Assembly (NCBI GenBank): GCA_019671005.1
Contig: CM033726.1
Coordinates: forward strand, 21,761,657 to 21,825,656
Source of the DNA: Hibiscus mutabilis
Lineage: Eukaryota; Streptophyta; Magnoliopsida; Malvales; Malvaceae
Reading direction: 5' to 3'
DNA length: 64,000 bases
This document shows, one piece after another, positions 1 through 12,400 of the stretch; position 1 is the stretch's first letter; each line of letters opens with the position of its first letter. Position numbers and translations under genes: made by a program. Under the pieces are notes generated by a model. That model was given only the letters and a program-made list of their open reading frames with translations, was not told where the DNA came from and did not search any database.

Positions 1-39
1 GATGCCCCTGCCTGAAGACTAACAGATACCCTGACAACA

Positions 40-252
40 TCAATGTATACTCTTTCTTGTCGGACTTGGCATCTTTAATTGAACCTTACTATGAGATGCA
101 GTACCTTCTGGCTCTAGGGCGACTTCGTCTGTGACTTTTTCTTTCCCAAGGCTTTTCGCCAGCAATGCAGTTATGTTGGATACTATCGCGACCTGTGATT
201 GAGCGATCTGATCGTTGAGGCTCTTCCTGGCTTCATCTAAACGGGCTTCCAA
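40..252 (-). pseudogene. gag: Start of the E1 gag ORF (coiled N-terminus), partial
   Basis: This 70-codon frame starts at ATG 252 and reads MEARLDEARKSLNDQIAQSQ followed by an amphipathic stretch rich in A, L, Q and K. From memory, gag ORFs of cotton Ogre/Tat elements begin with a Gln/Leu-rich coil just downstream of ORF1, and this has the right position and style. The frame ends in a stop at 40, and nothing left of that gives a convincing continuation within the window. Gag would form the particle core. Assignment rests mainly on position after ORF1; the sequence similarity is weak, so treat it as probable rather than certain. Confidence 0.5.
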
Positions 253-589
253 ATCTTTCTATCCTTTCTCTAAACTAACTTTTTTGTCTTCCATCAATTT
301 GCTTTGGAGCCGAGTAAGGTATGTATGCTGAATGGTTGCGGCTTAACTTTTAATTTCACTGCCACAATATTTACACTTATTAATATTATTGCAAAAATAA
401 ATGAATGTATGTATAATGATGCGAATGCCGGGATGCAATGCAAGAATATATGCAAATGAAGGTTCTGATTCCGCTGGTAATCACCCTTTTGAACTACTTT
501 CATGAGAATTAAAGGGTCTAGATTACAAAAAGGTCCGGATTACAAAAAGGTCCCTATTACATAAGAATCCTGATTACAAAACAAAGTTC

Positions 590-2881
590 TACACATAAGC
601 CTTAGCTCTATCTCCTAGCTTCTCGATAGCTCTGAGCAGCTTGATGAACCTAGGTGCTTCTTCCATGTCCGGGGTTATGAAAGGTCGAAGGGTCACGGCT
701 TCGGTAGCTAAGTCATTCACATGCCTTGCAACTCATTGTATGTCCACCATTAGGGTCGCGTAATGCTAGTCTCTGTCTTGAATCATCTGGGCAGCATCAC
801 GAAGTCTTCTTCGCCAATAGTTGTCTCCACCAGCTGCAGCTTCTTTGAATACCCTGATTCTCTCCCTGTAATCCTAAATGGTGCTTTGAGTGACTCGATG
901 CGGGCTCTTAGCATACCAATTTCACGCTCCCTTCCCTGTAGTTCTATGAAGCCATTCCTTTGACGATAAGTCTGAAAGGATTTCTCTAACTCTATCAACC
1001 TCCCTTCTAATTCAGCATTATGATCTTGACTTTGACTCAAGCTTTGAACAGTGTCATTGTACAGGCTTTGCATCTCTAACAGTCTATTCATGCTTCCCAT
1101 GGATTTTCACTTCCAAACGGCAGTGTTTTCCCTTTCGTAGATGATCGATTGCTTGCCTTTGTCGATTTCTTGTCTAGATCTTTCTTTCTATTGGTTGATG
1201 TCGTCTCTGGAAGACCGTCTTTCACTCTCGATGGAAATTTTGCAACTTTTTATCTCCTTCTCAATTGCCTGCTTAGTTATCTCTCCTTCTTCTTCAACTA
1301 AACGGATACCATTCATCATTTCCTTCTCTACATCTAGGAATTGGCTTCGGCTGGCATTTTGTACCTTTGCTTGAAGTTTAAGCGTATCCTTCTGATATAG
1401 AGTATTATTCTCACTCAGATCTGTGTTCAGCTTCTTCAACTACCTAATAATCCTGTCTCGTTCATCGACATCTAAGCTTACCTTGTAGAGCTCATCCACA
1501 TGTTGAGTCTGTAAAGCCTCCATCTTCTTCTTAACCTCCTTAAATTCATTTCGCCAAATGTCGGCCTCGTATGGTACTATCCTCGTAAGCTCCTCAAGAG
1601 ACGTGGCTGACCCTTGGTCGGGCTCTGGATCTTGTCGTTAATCCTAAGGCGTCTCTAAAGATTGTAATCTGGGGTGATCATAGACTTGGTATCTCTCTCT
1701 ACCCTGATCCGATAACAGTGATCCCAAGCACTCATGATGGTCTCAACCTTCGCTCTGAACTCACCTTTGAAAGGAAACTCACTTCAGCTCAAACCGGTGG
1801 TAACAAGAACAAACTGTCGCGATCCGAACTGTCGGGACACCAGAAACGGAGCACAAGCAATCCCACCATGTAGTCCTAACATCATTAGCCAGTCATAATC
1901 GCCTCAGCTATATAGGAAGTAACTAACCCTGCCGAGCCAAGGAACTCTCCATACTATATCTTCGTCTTGAATGTTCCCAAAGAAATGGGACCATTTCTTT
2001 GTTTTCAAGTTTCCTTGCCATTCCTTTGCTAAGTACTCCTGCAAGGGCGAAAAGCCTTGAAATGACATTCCCAGAAAAACCCTTGTCGGTGTCTTCCAAA
2101 TATGCCTCTGAATCCAAACCTGTAGTAACTGTGCACACCCTCGAAAATGTCCATCCTCGTGTTTCCGTCTTGTATTCAAGGAAATGAAGGTTTCAGTTAA
2201 GATTGTTGGTACGGGATTCGCCTTCCGCTTCATGCGCTAAAACAGACCTAGGATGGCTACATCAATGTTTCCAAGGATTCTTGGAAAGATGACCAAACCA
2301 TATATTCCCAAGGCAAATAGGTCTATCTTCTTTCCTTCATCTGGATGAACGGGTATGATGTCTCGAATACTCTCCCATGCAAAGACTAAGCTGTCTCCTC
2401 GAAGCCGAATCAGGCCATTAACCCAATCATCACTGATCCCGGCAAAAGTTTTGAGCTTCAAAGTGTAATTCTGATTCCTGGATGGCTTTGCATAGATCCA
2501 ATATTTTTGGAAATTCTTCTGATTAAGTAAAGCGGTGTACTCCTCTACCGTAGGCATCATATCTTGTCCGTTGAAGGTGAAGAAGCAAAAAGCCAGATTC
2601 CAAAACTAAAAGATGGCTCGGAGTAAAGGTTGGTTGATTCAGACATACAACAACTATGCTACATCTCTGGAATTATCACAGAATAAGTCTTGTAGTCTCC
2701 GATCCCATCCTTCCCAAATACTCTTAAGTTCCCAAAGGTCATTTTGTTGGAGGCTCACGTAGGTGTACCCTGCCACTATGCGCTCGCTCGGCAAACTATT
2801 ACCTGAGGCCCTCTGATTGACTTCTAACCAGTGTCTGACAGCTGAGTTGAGTTCTTCTTTGTTAAGATACCTTTTTTCCAT
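590..2881 (-). pseudogene. E1 ORF1, DUF7745-like protein with C-terminal coiled coil, decayed
   Basis: The likely start is ATG 2881 (MEKRYLNKEELNS...), chosen over an upstream in-frame ATG because the upstream residues are a hydrophobic leader-derived stretch. Blocks in order are 2881-2654 (N-terminal helical region with the WELKSIWEGW motif), 2560-2237 (PTVEEYTALL, then GLIRLRGDS, then DLFALGIYGLVIFP), 2233-1904 (TETFISLNTRR, GCAQLLQVW, DEDIVWRVPW), a degraded part to about 1600, then coiled coil at 1439-1188 and 1100-783 (ELEGRLIELEKSFQTYRQRN) and a tail to about 590. The blocks lie in different frames or are separated by stops, so it is non-functional. As I recall, this family (DUF7745) is abundant in cotton as ORF1 of Ogre-like elements; its function is unknown. 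Confidence 0.75.
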
Positions 2882-3531
2882 GATGAAAGATTTTCTGATC
2901 GGGCAAACCACTTGATCCAGTACCTTTATGTAATGCAAATGCAATGATGTATGCAAAAAAAATAAAAAAGAAAACGAGTCAGTACCGGATAAAATAAATA
3001 AATACATAAATAAAATAATAATTTAGATAAAGTAAACAAACAAAACAGCCCTATTTACATCCCGTCTAAAACACCTAGGCTATCAGCATGGCTCTAACAG
3101 GATGGGTTTCTATATGTTCTTTACATGCAGTGTTGGTGCTAGGAGGTACCCGAATTGTCCTTGCTGTACCCTACTAAGGGTAGCAAGGCCCCCGATCATC
3201 ACCCATTCTAAGCTCCTTTCAACCTGGTTCAATTCAGGATGACCCATTCGCTTATGCCTGCACGAAGGAATGATATCCTTACGAAAGCATAAGGTACTCG
3301 AGCCCGAAGGTACTTGCTAGGCCTACACAGAGGAACGATATCCTCACGAAAGCATTAGCGTTTCCCCCACTTAAAAAAGGACGGGTTTATATGCCAAATT
3401 ATAAATGCGTTAAAATAAACGCGCAATTATAACCGAATGTTACTTTAATAGTCACTTTGATTCGGAATTTCCGATATTAGTAAAGCGGTAATTATTTTAA
3501 AAGCTTGACTCTCATTTAAAAAAAAAATTGG
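2882..3531 (-). other. E1 untranslated leader between PBS and ORF1
   Basis: No open frame is seen. It holds a near-duplicate 35-bp segment at 3256-3290 and 3321-3355 (period 65), each with GATATCCT followed by ACGAAAGCAT, plus an A/T-rich stretch around 2950-3060. Its position between the PBS and ORF1 fits a long retrotransposon leader. Confidence 0.6.
3256..3355. repeat. Two-copy 35-bp direct repeat, period 65
   Basis: Segments 3256-3290 and 3321-3355 align without gaps with a handful of substitutions; both end in ACGAAAGCAT. They lie in the E1 leader. Confidence 0.7.
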
Positions 3532-3549
3532 TCCCCAACAGAGTCTCCA
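3532..3549 (-). promoter_or_regulatory. E1 primer binding site
   Basis: The minus strand reads TGGAGACTCTGTTGGGGA, starting with TGG about 10 nt after the LTR end (ACA at 3562-3560). From memory, intact Ogre/Tat relatives have TGGCGACTCTGCTGGGGA here; the differences are CpG-type and C-to-T-type decay. I do not name the primer tRNA with confidence. Confidence 0.7.
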
Positions 3550-3559
3550 TCTCTAGCGA

Positions 3560-6500
3560 TGTCCCTTTTTACTTACGCGGAAAAATGAGGTTTTAAGGGT
3601 GTTTAGGGTATTTCGGGTATTTTAAAATATATTCGTGGGGTTTAAAAAACTGTATTTTATTAAAAAAATGGAATCGACATCGGCCACTGAGGTAGGCCAG
3701 ACACCATAAAACCAGAGATTTAAAATGTTGGGTTCGGGAGTCGGTTACGGATGGGGAAGGATTAGCACTCCCACGCCGCCCAAAAATTGGTACTTTGATA
3801 ATTACCGCTTTATTAATACTAAACTTTCCGGATTAAAGTGGAGATTAAATTAAAATTTGGTTATAAGTGAGAGTAGATGTTAAAGGCCTCGTTATTCGAG
3901 GGTAAACTGATAAACCACCATCACTGCGCTTGATATTGGCTACGTTTACGCTCGAATAAAAGGGCACCGCATTGACAATTAATATCTTGTTATGCAAACT
4001 TAGAGATAATTAGATAAATGTAAAAAACATTCACATTGACATGATGCTAAAATAAAAACATGAATATTACAAAAATGAACAAAAATGAAACACATGAACA
4101 AAAACATAACATACCATAACAACAACAACAAAGTACAAGCATGAACAAAAACACCTTCAAGACTAAATTAATTAATCCTAACATGCTTGAACATATAAAA
4201 TCACAAATGCAACAAATGCATGACATACGAGTAACGTGATATTAAACTAATTATATATAAACAACATGCTTTAAAACAATACTTGACATATGACATAACT
4301 TTAAAAAAATGTGACATGACATTAATATTTGACAAACAACACCCATTTTGACATATAACCTAAAATTCAAAGCATAAGTAAAGCATGCTAGAATACATGT
4401 GTACACCTTAAAATATAAAAACATAATGCAAGATATGCATGGCATACATGTAACATGACACTATAGTAATATATCAAAACAAAAGCAAATGAACACATAT
4501 TTAACGCTTAACACTTGACATGATTTACATGTATAAAAAAATGGTATTACATGTAACCAAAAACACACTAACATATAGCCTAAGAAAACAAAAATGACAT
4601 AGAAATTTACATTAGCAAACAAGAACATACTACATGCTACGAAACTAAGACAACACTTAAAACAAACATATATGCACGATGAACAAAAGGCAAAAACATG
4701 ATATCACAAAGAAACGAAATAAACAAAAAGCATGCTAACATGTGGACACGATACACGAATTAAACTAAAACACATGAAATAGGCATGTACAAACAAATTA
4801 AATTAAAATACGAACGTGTGATACCACAAAAACATATATCGTAGAATATGAATATACATGTAATAAAAACGAAATAAAGAACATGAAACAAAACACTAAA
4901 AAAGCAAACATGATAGAAACATAAAATAAAAGGACATATGTAATTAATTGAAACATAAAAAGGGACTAATAAAACAAAATGAAATAAAAATGACAGAAAT
5001 CAGAGCCATAAAAATATGATTCAGGGACGAGAATGCAAGCTTAATGAAACTTGGAAGGACCTATTCTGTAAAATACCCAAGGGGCACGCCCAAAGTGCAA
5101 AAATCAAAAACGCTGAATGGTTTAAGGCATAATTTCACCATTTAAACTCAGAATTAGTTTAATTTGGGGACCAGATTGAAAGGTTTGGCAAATAATGAGG
5201 ATTAATGTTGTAAATATACCAAGGGGATGCCCAAAATGAGAAATCTGGGAGCAAGGGAGGGTTTATGAGATTGTTTGACCAAAAACAATTTATTTTCCAA
5301 CTATAAAACACAAAAATCAGCCCCCTCTTTCATTTTTCCCTAACCCTAAAGAGAGAGCTCTCCCCTCTTCTCGGTTTTTCCAGAAAACAACCGCCCAAAA
5401 GAACATGAATTGTCGCCCTCCGTTGGTCTCAGGCGAGGTTCGACCATGCGGCCACCTCAAGCCGTCCCAGACCACGGCGATTCAACAACGAACCCCCCAA
5501 AACAAAGAACCCTTTTGTTTTAAAACCAAAAGAAAAACATAACCTTTTTTGTTATTTCAAAACAAAACGTGGCTCACCCCTTTAGGGCTTATCGCTGGGA
5601 GACATGAACCACTCAGGTATATGACTCCGTTTTTGTTCTTTGTTCTTTCCTTTTACTTTTTATGCATGCATGAATGAGAGAAAATGAGAGAAAAATTACC
5701 AATAGAAACTTGTGTTTGTTTTTTTTTATTTTCGAAACTGGTAACTAACTGAATGTTCTTACAAATTTCTTGCCTTATACATGTTCTGATATCTGGTCTT
5801 TTTGGTAGAAAACTAGGACATAAAATACAAATTTTTTCTAATTTTTTGATGCTGATAACCGTCTTTTTGGTGTCTTTTACACGTCTGATTTGATGCGGTA
5901 GTTGGTACGGCCGGTATGGGTAGCGATACGGTGGTGATGTCCTTCTTGTCAGGTTCGCTCACGGCCATTGGATCATATCTGATCCAAGGGCTGTGATTGC
6001 ACGAGAAACGAATAGCTTTGATCTGATCTTGAAATGAGCAAGATTACACTAGATTGCGACACGTGACGTACGGTGATCTGAAGGGCCTTGAGCATGTGTG
6101 TCACGCGCGAGTGGGAGTCCAATGGCCCGCACGCGGGCTTCACGCGGCCAACTGGTGGGGTGTCTTCCTTTAATCTGGACCGTTAGATTGAAATTTGATC
6201 TGATGGCCCAGATTGGGATGCGTATAAGAAAAAAGATAGGGTTAGATGGTTTTAGGGTTTAATTATCTGATAGGGATTGGGGCTTTGGGCCAAACGGGCT
6301 TTGTAACATTTAATTTTGGGTTTTAATTTATGTAACATTTAAGTAATATTTGGGTTTTATATAATCTATTTTCCTATTTATGCAATACATATAGCCCAAT
6401 AAAAATAATAATAACGATAATAATAATTAAACTTATAACTTAATATATGCACATACACACGAATACATCAAAACGATCGCACATAATATACCTACATACT

Positions 6501-6777
6501 TTATATAATGCATGCAATACTAATAATGACTAAATAATACGTATACAAACACTCATATACATAACACATACACAAACATATGTATTTGCTCACGTACGGC
6601 TATTATAAATATACACATTGTACACACACAAACAATCAAGGCATATGTAACATGCAAACACATACCACATGCACATTAGTCACACGTACGTAATAAACAC
6701 CTAACAATACTATATGTACACATGCAATAATAACATATTAATTATTAAACTAACATAAATTAATACAATATTTATAC
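3560..6777 (-). mobile_element. E1 5' LTR
   Basis: On the minus strand it should run from TGTATAAATATTG (6777) to ...GGGACA (3560). The U5-side stretch 3690-3790 contains a segment with GGAGTCGGTTACGGATGGGG that I recall as conserved in Ogre/Tat LTRs. From 4000 to 5040 it is very A/T-rich, 5330-6300 is more GC-rich, and 6360-6777 is again A/T-rich with CA-rich runs. No ORF of interest is present. The 6777 end is inferred from the TG start and from where homology to the E2 interior begins (about 6797). Confidence 0.6.
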
Positions 6778-6796
6778 ACCGGATAAAAATGAGTGA

Positions 6797-7956
6797 TTAC
6801 AGTTGCAAATGTAATCTGGCGATTTACTCAAGATAAGTTAAGGATTGAAGTTATGATGGAAATAATTCAGTAGTATCTTATTTCAAGATGTTTGTATCGT
6901 CAGTACATATAAGGGAGAATTGGAAAGTTAAGTAATGATACTACAGAGATGATTAGAAAAGAAACTAAGAAAAAATTGATTTGTAAAGAGATTATATTTG
7001 AAGCTCAAAAAGAAGATGTTAGGTATGAATCAATTAGAGTACTAAAAGTAGTAAACTATATTGCAAGGATAATCAAAGCAAACATGGAAAGAGTTACAAT
7101 GTAGACTCCTCAAATGTTAGAAAAACTTTGAAACATTTTTAAATCAGACACAACCTAAGTAAGAAGGATTATTTCTTTAAGGAGACATTAATATTATAAG
7201 ATATTAGTATTATAAGATGTCAATTGTGAAGCCTGATAGAACAAGAAGACAAAGAATATGGAATAAAAGTATGATGAAAGTGATATTTGAGTACATACTG
7301 AACAAGATTGGAAGTCTATTATCGATAAAATGTATTGAACTTGTAACCAAAGAGTATTCAGAGAAGTCAACTAAAAGGTTAATTCTACCTGAATAGTTGA
7401 TAGCAGAGCCTTATAAAGGTAGGGCTGAAGTGTAATGGATAAGCTAAGATATCTTTTCAGAAAGGTTAATGTAGATTGATGGAAAAGGGGTTTTCTAATG
7501 ATCTAAGTGATCAAATACTAGAAGATAATATGAAGGTATCATCTCGAGGTAATATGAAGGTATCATCTCGGGAATCTGAAGTGTAATTTAGATGAGTTGA
7601 TTATATGCACACAAGGTAGAAGTGAGTATAAGAAGAAACGTTTAAATTTTTAAAAGGAATTAGTTCCTTAATGAAGTCAAAAGAAGTGTGTTTAGTTGAG
7701 GATTGTTCCCACTAATTAAAATTTCCCTAGAAATATTTCTAGACAAGAACAAGAGTCTCGGATTACAAGGGTTATAAAGATACCTGTAGCAGTAAAAATG
7801 AAATGAAGTATGAACTTTTTCCGATTTCTACCTGGATTGAGCTATTGGTGCAGTAGGAAGCTTAAGTATAGGAACAAGAAATCATGTTTTAGATATCAGA
7901 ACAAGAAATCCTGTTTGGAACAGGTATGCATTGAAAATTTGAGGACAAATTTTCTT
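6797..7956 (+). pseudogene. 3' end of the E2 interior (first copy), decayed
   Basis: This stretch is homologous end to end with 34430-35586. It lies directly upstream of a PPT and LTR start, so it is the pol 3' end or 3' UTR of an E2-type element whose 5' part is missing from the window. No protein domain is recognisable; stops are frequent. Relative to the right copy it carries a 25-bp tandem duplication around 7527-7570 (GAAGGTATCATCTCG twice) and lacks about 70 bp present at 35067-35135. Confidence 0.7.
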
Positions 7957-7970
7957 AAAGGGGGAAGAAA
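7957..7970 (+). promoter_or_regulatory. E2 polypurine tract (left copy)
   Basis: AAAGGGGGAAGAAA directly abuts the LTR start TGTAATATCCC at 7971. The second copy, AAAGGGGGAAGAAT, abuts the second LTR at 35601. Confidence 0.9.
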
Positions 7971-9005
7971 TGTAATATCCCAATTTTTTGGCTAGTAACC
8001 AAAATGTAAATTTTGAAAATTTTAGGGTTAGAGTATAAACTTTGGAAAAGTTTGGAGACTAAAGTGTAAATTTCCCCAATAAGTAATTTTATTCAGTATA
8101 AGAGTGAATTGGGTCGAAATAAGTACCATGATATCGGTTTTAAGAATTAAGATGCAGTAAAAAGTACTAAATTTGAATCGAATAAAATTGTTAAGCGTGC
8201 TTAGGCCAGGGAAATATTAGGATGGGTGACCTCCGGAATGGTCCCATAAAAGTGTTTTTGATCGATATTTTGGACTCAGTAAGAGTAGAGAAAATTCGTA
8301 TGGATTATCGATAAAGGACTTCTAAGAGAAATTTTATTCTATGAAGATTTTCGATAATTATCTGAATAATAGATTGGGTTAGGAAAATTCAGTCTAAGTC
8401 CTTGGAAAAAGGAAGTTCTATGGGATAATAGAGTTTATTTACCGAATATAGAAATATTTAATTTTTGGAATAAATCCGATAGCTCGATAAAGGTGAAATC
8501 GCAGTAAAAGTATTTTATGAATGTCGGGAAATCAGATAGAACTGAAATTTTAGAGGCTGATCCAAAAGACATGGAAATGTTATAAAGTACTATTTTATGA
8601 ATATTTTATTATAGTTGGTTGGATTCCAACTAGACTGTAACACCCCTTTCCCGTATTCGTACACCGAACACGAGTCGAAAATGTCACGATAATTCAAATC
8701 TCATCTTACATTTAAAAATTAGGAATAAATTAATTTTTTTACTAATAAATAATGATATCATCATATCACAAAGATTCTATCATAATGCGTAAAAATTATA
8801 TATATAACATATCATTTAATATACACAACAAAACCATTACAAGGTAGGCCGGTTAGGTATTTTAACAAAATAGACAGATTATTTCGTACATGCCACTAAT
8901 CTTAAACAAAATCAGGATGTCATAAGTATCGAAAGTAACCTGTCAACGTAGAATCTCCTTTCAAAAGAGATGTTGATGCAAAGCTCCGCTAATATTTTTG
9001 ATTAC

Positions 9006-9044
9006 CTACACGTATAACCAAAATACACGCTAAGTATAACTTAG
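9006..9044 (-). promoter_or_regulatory. Hairpin plus acceptor-like AG, S1 LTR
   Basis: The minus strand has the stem CTAAGT, loop TAT, stem ACTTAG (9044-9030), then a T-rich stretch ending GTAG, with AG at 9007-9006, 24 nt past the hairpin. A donor-like TAAG/GTGAGTGC lies upstream at 9808 (about 0.8 kb). The functional role is inferred. Confidence 0.5.
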
Positions 9045-9271
9045 TGAGGCATAAGAAAAGTAACATATATAAAAATACTTAATAAAACATGATACTTTCA
9101 CAAGCATAATATTCTTTGAATCATACATTCTGTAATGCAAGATAGCATAACACAATCATTCTTTGACTCAAAATCATACTTCATTTCATGAAGTCATATA
9201 GCCCAAGGTGAATATCAAGTGATTAATGAATGAGTTGTGTGCTATAAAGTATTGTCCTTTACGGGGACAAG

Positions 9272-9432
9272 AAGTGTCGGATACAAGCGCCACAACAAAG
9301 TGACGAATACGGGTGACACAAAGTGTCGAATACATGCGCCACAATAAAGTGACGAATACGGGTGACACAGAGTGTCGAATACAGGCGCCACTATAAAGTG
9401 ACGAATACGAGCGACACAAATTGTCGAATACA
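9272..9432. repeat. 49-bp tandem repeat, about 3.3 copies
   Basis: Units begin (A)AAGTGTCGAATACA and end GGGTGACAC. Each 49-bp unit is itself two similar halves (GTGTCGAATAC... and GTGACGAATAC...), so the base period is near 24.5. The short ORFs across it simply translate the repeat. Confidence 0.9.
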
Positions 9433-12400
9433 TATTAAACTCATAATAGTATACCACAATATTATCCATCTCAATATTCTACTACTAAGGGCAAACTTTA
9501 AAACAATTCTTGCAGTAATGCCAGGTAACCCAAATTTCATACATACACACATTTATCATATAAAACATCTTCATAATGGAGCAGTTCATTCTCCAATATG
9601 TCCAATAACTTTTCATGAAGATATCGTGCTATAAAATATGTGTAAGAATAAAGAATATGCCACAATATTTAAATCATCCAAATAAAGTATCATGCTAAAA
9701 ACATGTTTTGCTTTTATAAAATCTTTACCTTTTAGGTCGACTTATCACAAGTCTTCCTATAATAGGTATGTTAACTAACATACAATTTATAAACATGTAT
9801 GCACTCACCTTAGCCTTGCAATATGATTTCCTACTCGATATTAGTCTCGAATTATTTCCTTTCCCGGTCTGCTGGTACGATCTTGATTTTTATCAGAATC
9901 TACGTTAAAAATAACATATACCATTTCAGAGTATATGTTAGAACATACTTAATTTATATATATAATAATGGAAAGTAAATAAAATAACTATCCTTTATTT
10001 ACAAAAATTGATCCGATAAAACTTTCTATATTCGAATCAAAATTTCTCACACTTTTCTTTAAATTTCCAACTTTTCCAAAAATTCACCTTTTAGTCCCTA
10101 AAGACACCTTTAAGCTTCCAATCACCATTTTCAAGCCAAACCCTTACATTTCTCATCAGTTACACTTTAGGACCTAAACTTTAAAAATTTACAATTTAGT
10201 CCTTAAATTTCTAAAATTCACAAATTGGTCCCAAAGTTAGTATAAACTTCAAAATCAACCTTCCGACCATTTAAATTGATTTTCTAACATAACATACTTC
10301 AAATATAAGCTTGACAATCAAGTCCCTAAACTTTCCAATATTTACAATTTGGTCCCTAATGTCAAAGAATTAGGGATTTTCATTTCAAACATCTTATATC
10401 ATCATAATAAACCATTCTTCCTTCAATCATGTTCTAACATTCTCAACTTGACATAAACCCTAATTTTCCATCTTTCAAGAACATGATTATTTCTTCATCA
10501 AAACAACAAAATCAAGCTTGTATAACATAATTCTCATCATTTCCATCATCAAAATAAATTTTTCCATAATTTCCCCTAATTTTCCTAATCTAACCGAATG
10601 GTCACTTAACCATTTTCCTTGAAATTTCCATCATTTGAACCATAGAAACAACATCATAAACTTATTTCTAACATGAACAACCATTAAAACACAAGTTTCC
10701 AACATGTTCTTCATCCACCCAAATCACCAAACTCAACTTAGAGACATGGAAACTATGCAAAACTTATGTCAAATGAAAGAGAATTCAATGGAGATAAATT
10801 TCTTGTTTCATGTCTAAGTCTCAAATCCAATCAAGCGAGCTTAAAAATTGAAACAAAGTTTTCTTACCCTTGCTTGGAACCCCACGGCTAGGAGGAAGAA
10901 GATGAACAAAATCAAAAAAATTTCTATTCTTTTATTTAATGCCAAATGGCATTACAATCACCTAATTTAATATAAAAATCCTTTTAATAGTCAATTGACT
11001 ATTTTTCCCTTGAATTATAACCAATCACAAGCCAACACTTGCCTAATCTTATCCTTAATAATCAAATATATTCATAAAGTAAGGGTGAAAAGACCATTTT
11101 GCCCTTAATGCATCAACTTATCTTCAAAAATTTCATTTTCACCTATTTCACCCAATTATTGCATAGAATCGAATTTAAACCGAATAAAAATGATTCAAAA
11201 CATACTATCACATTCATCAAGTCTTTCTAAGACTTCCCTAATTTTTTCATAATTTTCTGAGTTCGAATAATCATTCTAATTAATTTATGAAACTTATACC
11301 CTTTATAACTTTTCACACAAATCCTGTACCAAAAATACAATTCCCACCATAATTCTTATACCAGGATAAAGTATTCATTTTTGCCATAAAAATAATTATT
11401 GGGAAAATTACCATGTTGGTCCCTACCACCAAACTTTAAAATTTTACGTTTTAGTCACTGTACTAAAACCACTTACTTTTGATTCTTTGCATTTTAGTCA
11501 CTAGTAAACAAAAATTAGTTTGAGGGAAAATTGGTTATTTTGACCCAATGGCATTTTTTAAATATTTAAAAAGTTACAAGGACACTTTTGGAAGAATAAA
11601 ATGAAAGATTAAATCTTGGCCCTTGATTAATGATAAGATTAATCTCAACCGTTGGATTAAAAGGGCATTTTAGTAATTTCACTATCTAAATGAATTTAAA
11701 ATTCATTTATACAGGACAAGTGACCGAATTGGATGAAAAACAAAGGATGAAGACTTCTTCATCCTCAAAATTTCGAAATATGAGGGGGAGAAAGAAAATT
11801 GGAAAAAAAATTCCAAGTTCAATTCAAGCCCTGAAACTCGATTTTCAGGTAACATTTTCAACTGCAAACTTGTTCTACTCTTCAAGCTCTATCTTTTGGT
11901 GTAAATAATTCATGGAAAACATGCTTTATTGATGAGATTTTTTCATGAGAAGAAATTAGGGTTTATGGAAAAAGTTTGGGGCTTTTGAAATTTTATGATT
12001 TCATGATGAAATTCAAGTTGAAATCAAGCTAGTATAATGTTAAAATCATGTTATTGAGTTGAGATTTAAACCCTACATATTTTAGTTTGTATGAAGATGA
12101 TTAGGGTTTATGGATTCAAGTTTAATTTAGGGTTTGTGATGTTGAATTAATGACCTAGTAAGCTTGAATTGTTATTTGGAAACAAAACCCTAAGTTAAAG
12201 GTATAGGAACCATTTCAAAAATTCTAAAAGTTAGAGGACTAATATGATTTTTTATGACTCTGAAGTGTATTTATGCTATTATTGAAGTTGGAGATGTGAA
12301 ATTGAAGTTAGAATGTTAAACCGATATTGAATCGAATTAGTGACCATTTTGACAAATTGTAAAAGTTAAGTGATCAATTCGGAAATGAGGTTTTAGAGAA

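Larger units (their letters stand above)
1..6777 (-). mobile_element. E1: 5' part of an Ogre/Tat-like Ty3/gypsy element
   Basis: Read on the minus strand the order is LTR (6777 to 3560), PBS (3549-3532), leader, an extra ORF of the DUF7745 type (2881 to about 590) and the start of gag (from 252). The element runs off the left edge. An additional ORF between PBS and gag is characteristic of the Ogre branch of the Tat lineage. The coding part is decayed by stops and frameshifts. Its right end abuts E2 interior sequence, so E1 probably inserted into E2; the other LTR and the TSD lie outside the window and cannot be checked. Confidence 0.75.
8636..11500 (-). mobile_element. S1: solo-LTR-like insertion in the E2 LTR
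   Basis: This block is absent from the right E2 LTR at the equivalent point (about 36265). It starts TGTAACACCCCT on the plus strand, the reverse of a typical ...AGGGGTGTTACA LTR end. On the minus strand the other end reads TGACTAAAATGC. It has no PBS, PPT or coding domain, so it is probably a solo LTR in minus orientation. No clean TSD was found: the left flank ends TAGAC and the right flank begins CTAGT, so the right edge is uncertain by some tens of bases. It contains a 49-bp tandem repeat and, on the minus strand, the hairpin-AG module and donor-like site. Confidence 0.65.

Noticed and set aside
9272..9432. CRISPR-like repeat-spacer pattern
   Set aside because: The intervening segments are themselves repeated; it is a plain tandem repeat in a plant LTR.
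9186..9634. Overlapping ORFs of 75-90 codons
   Set aside because: They read through a 49-bp tandem repeat and LTR sequence of S1; no domain and no codon structure.
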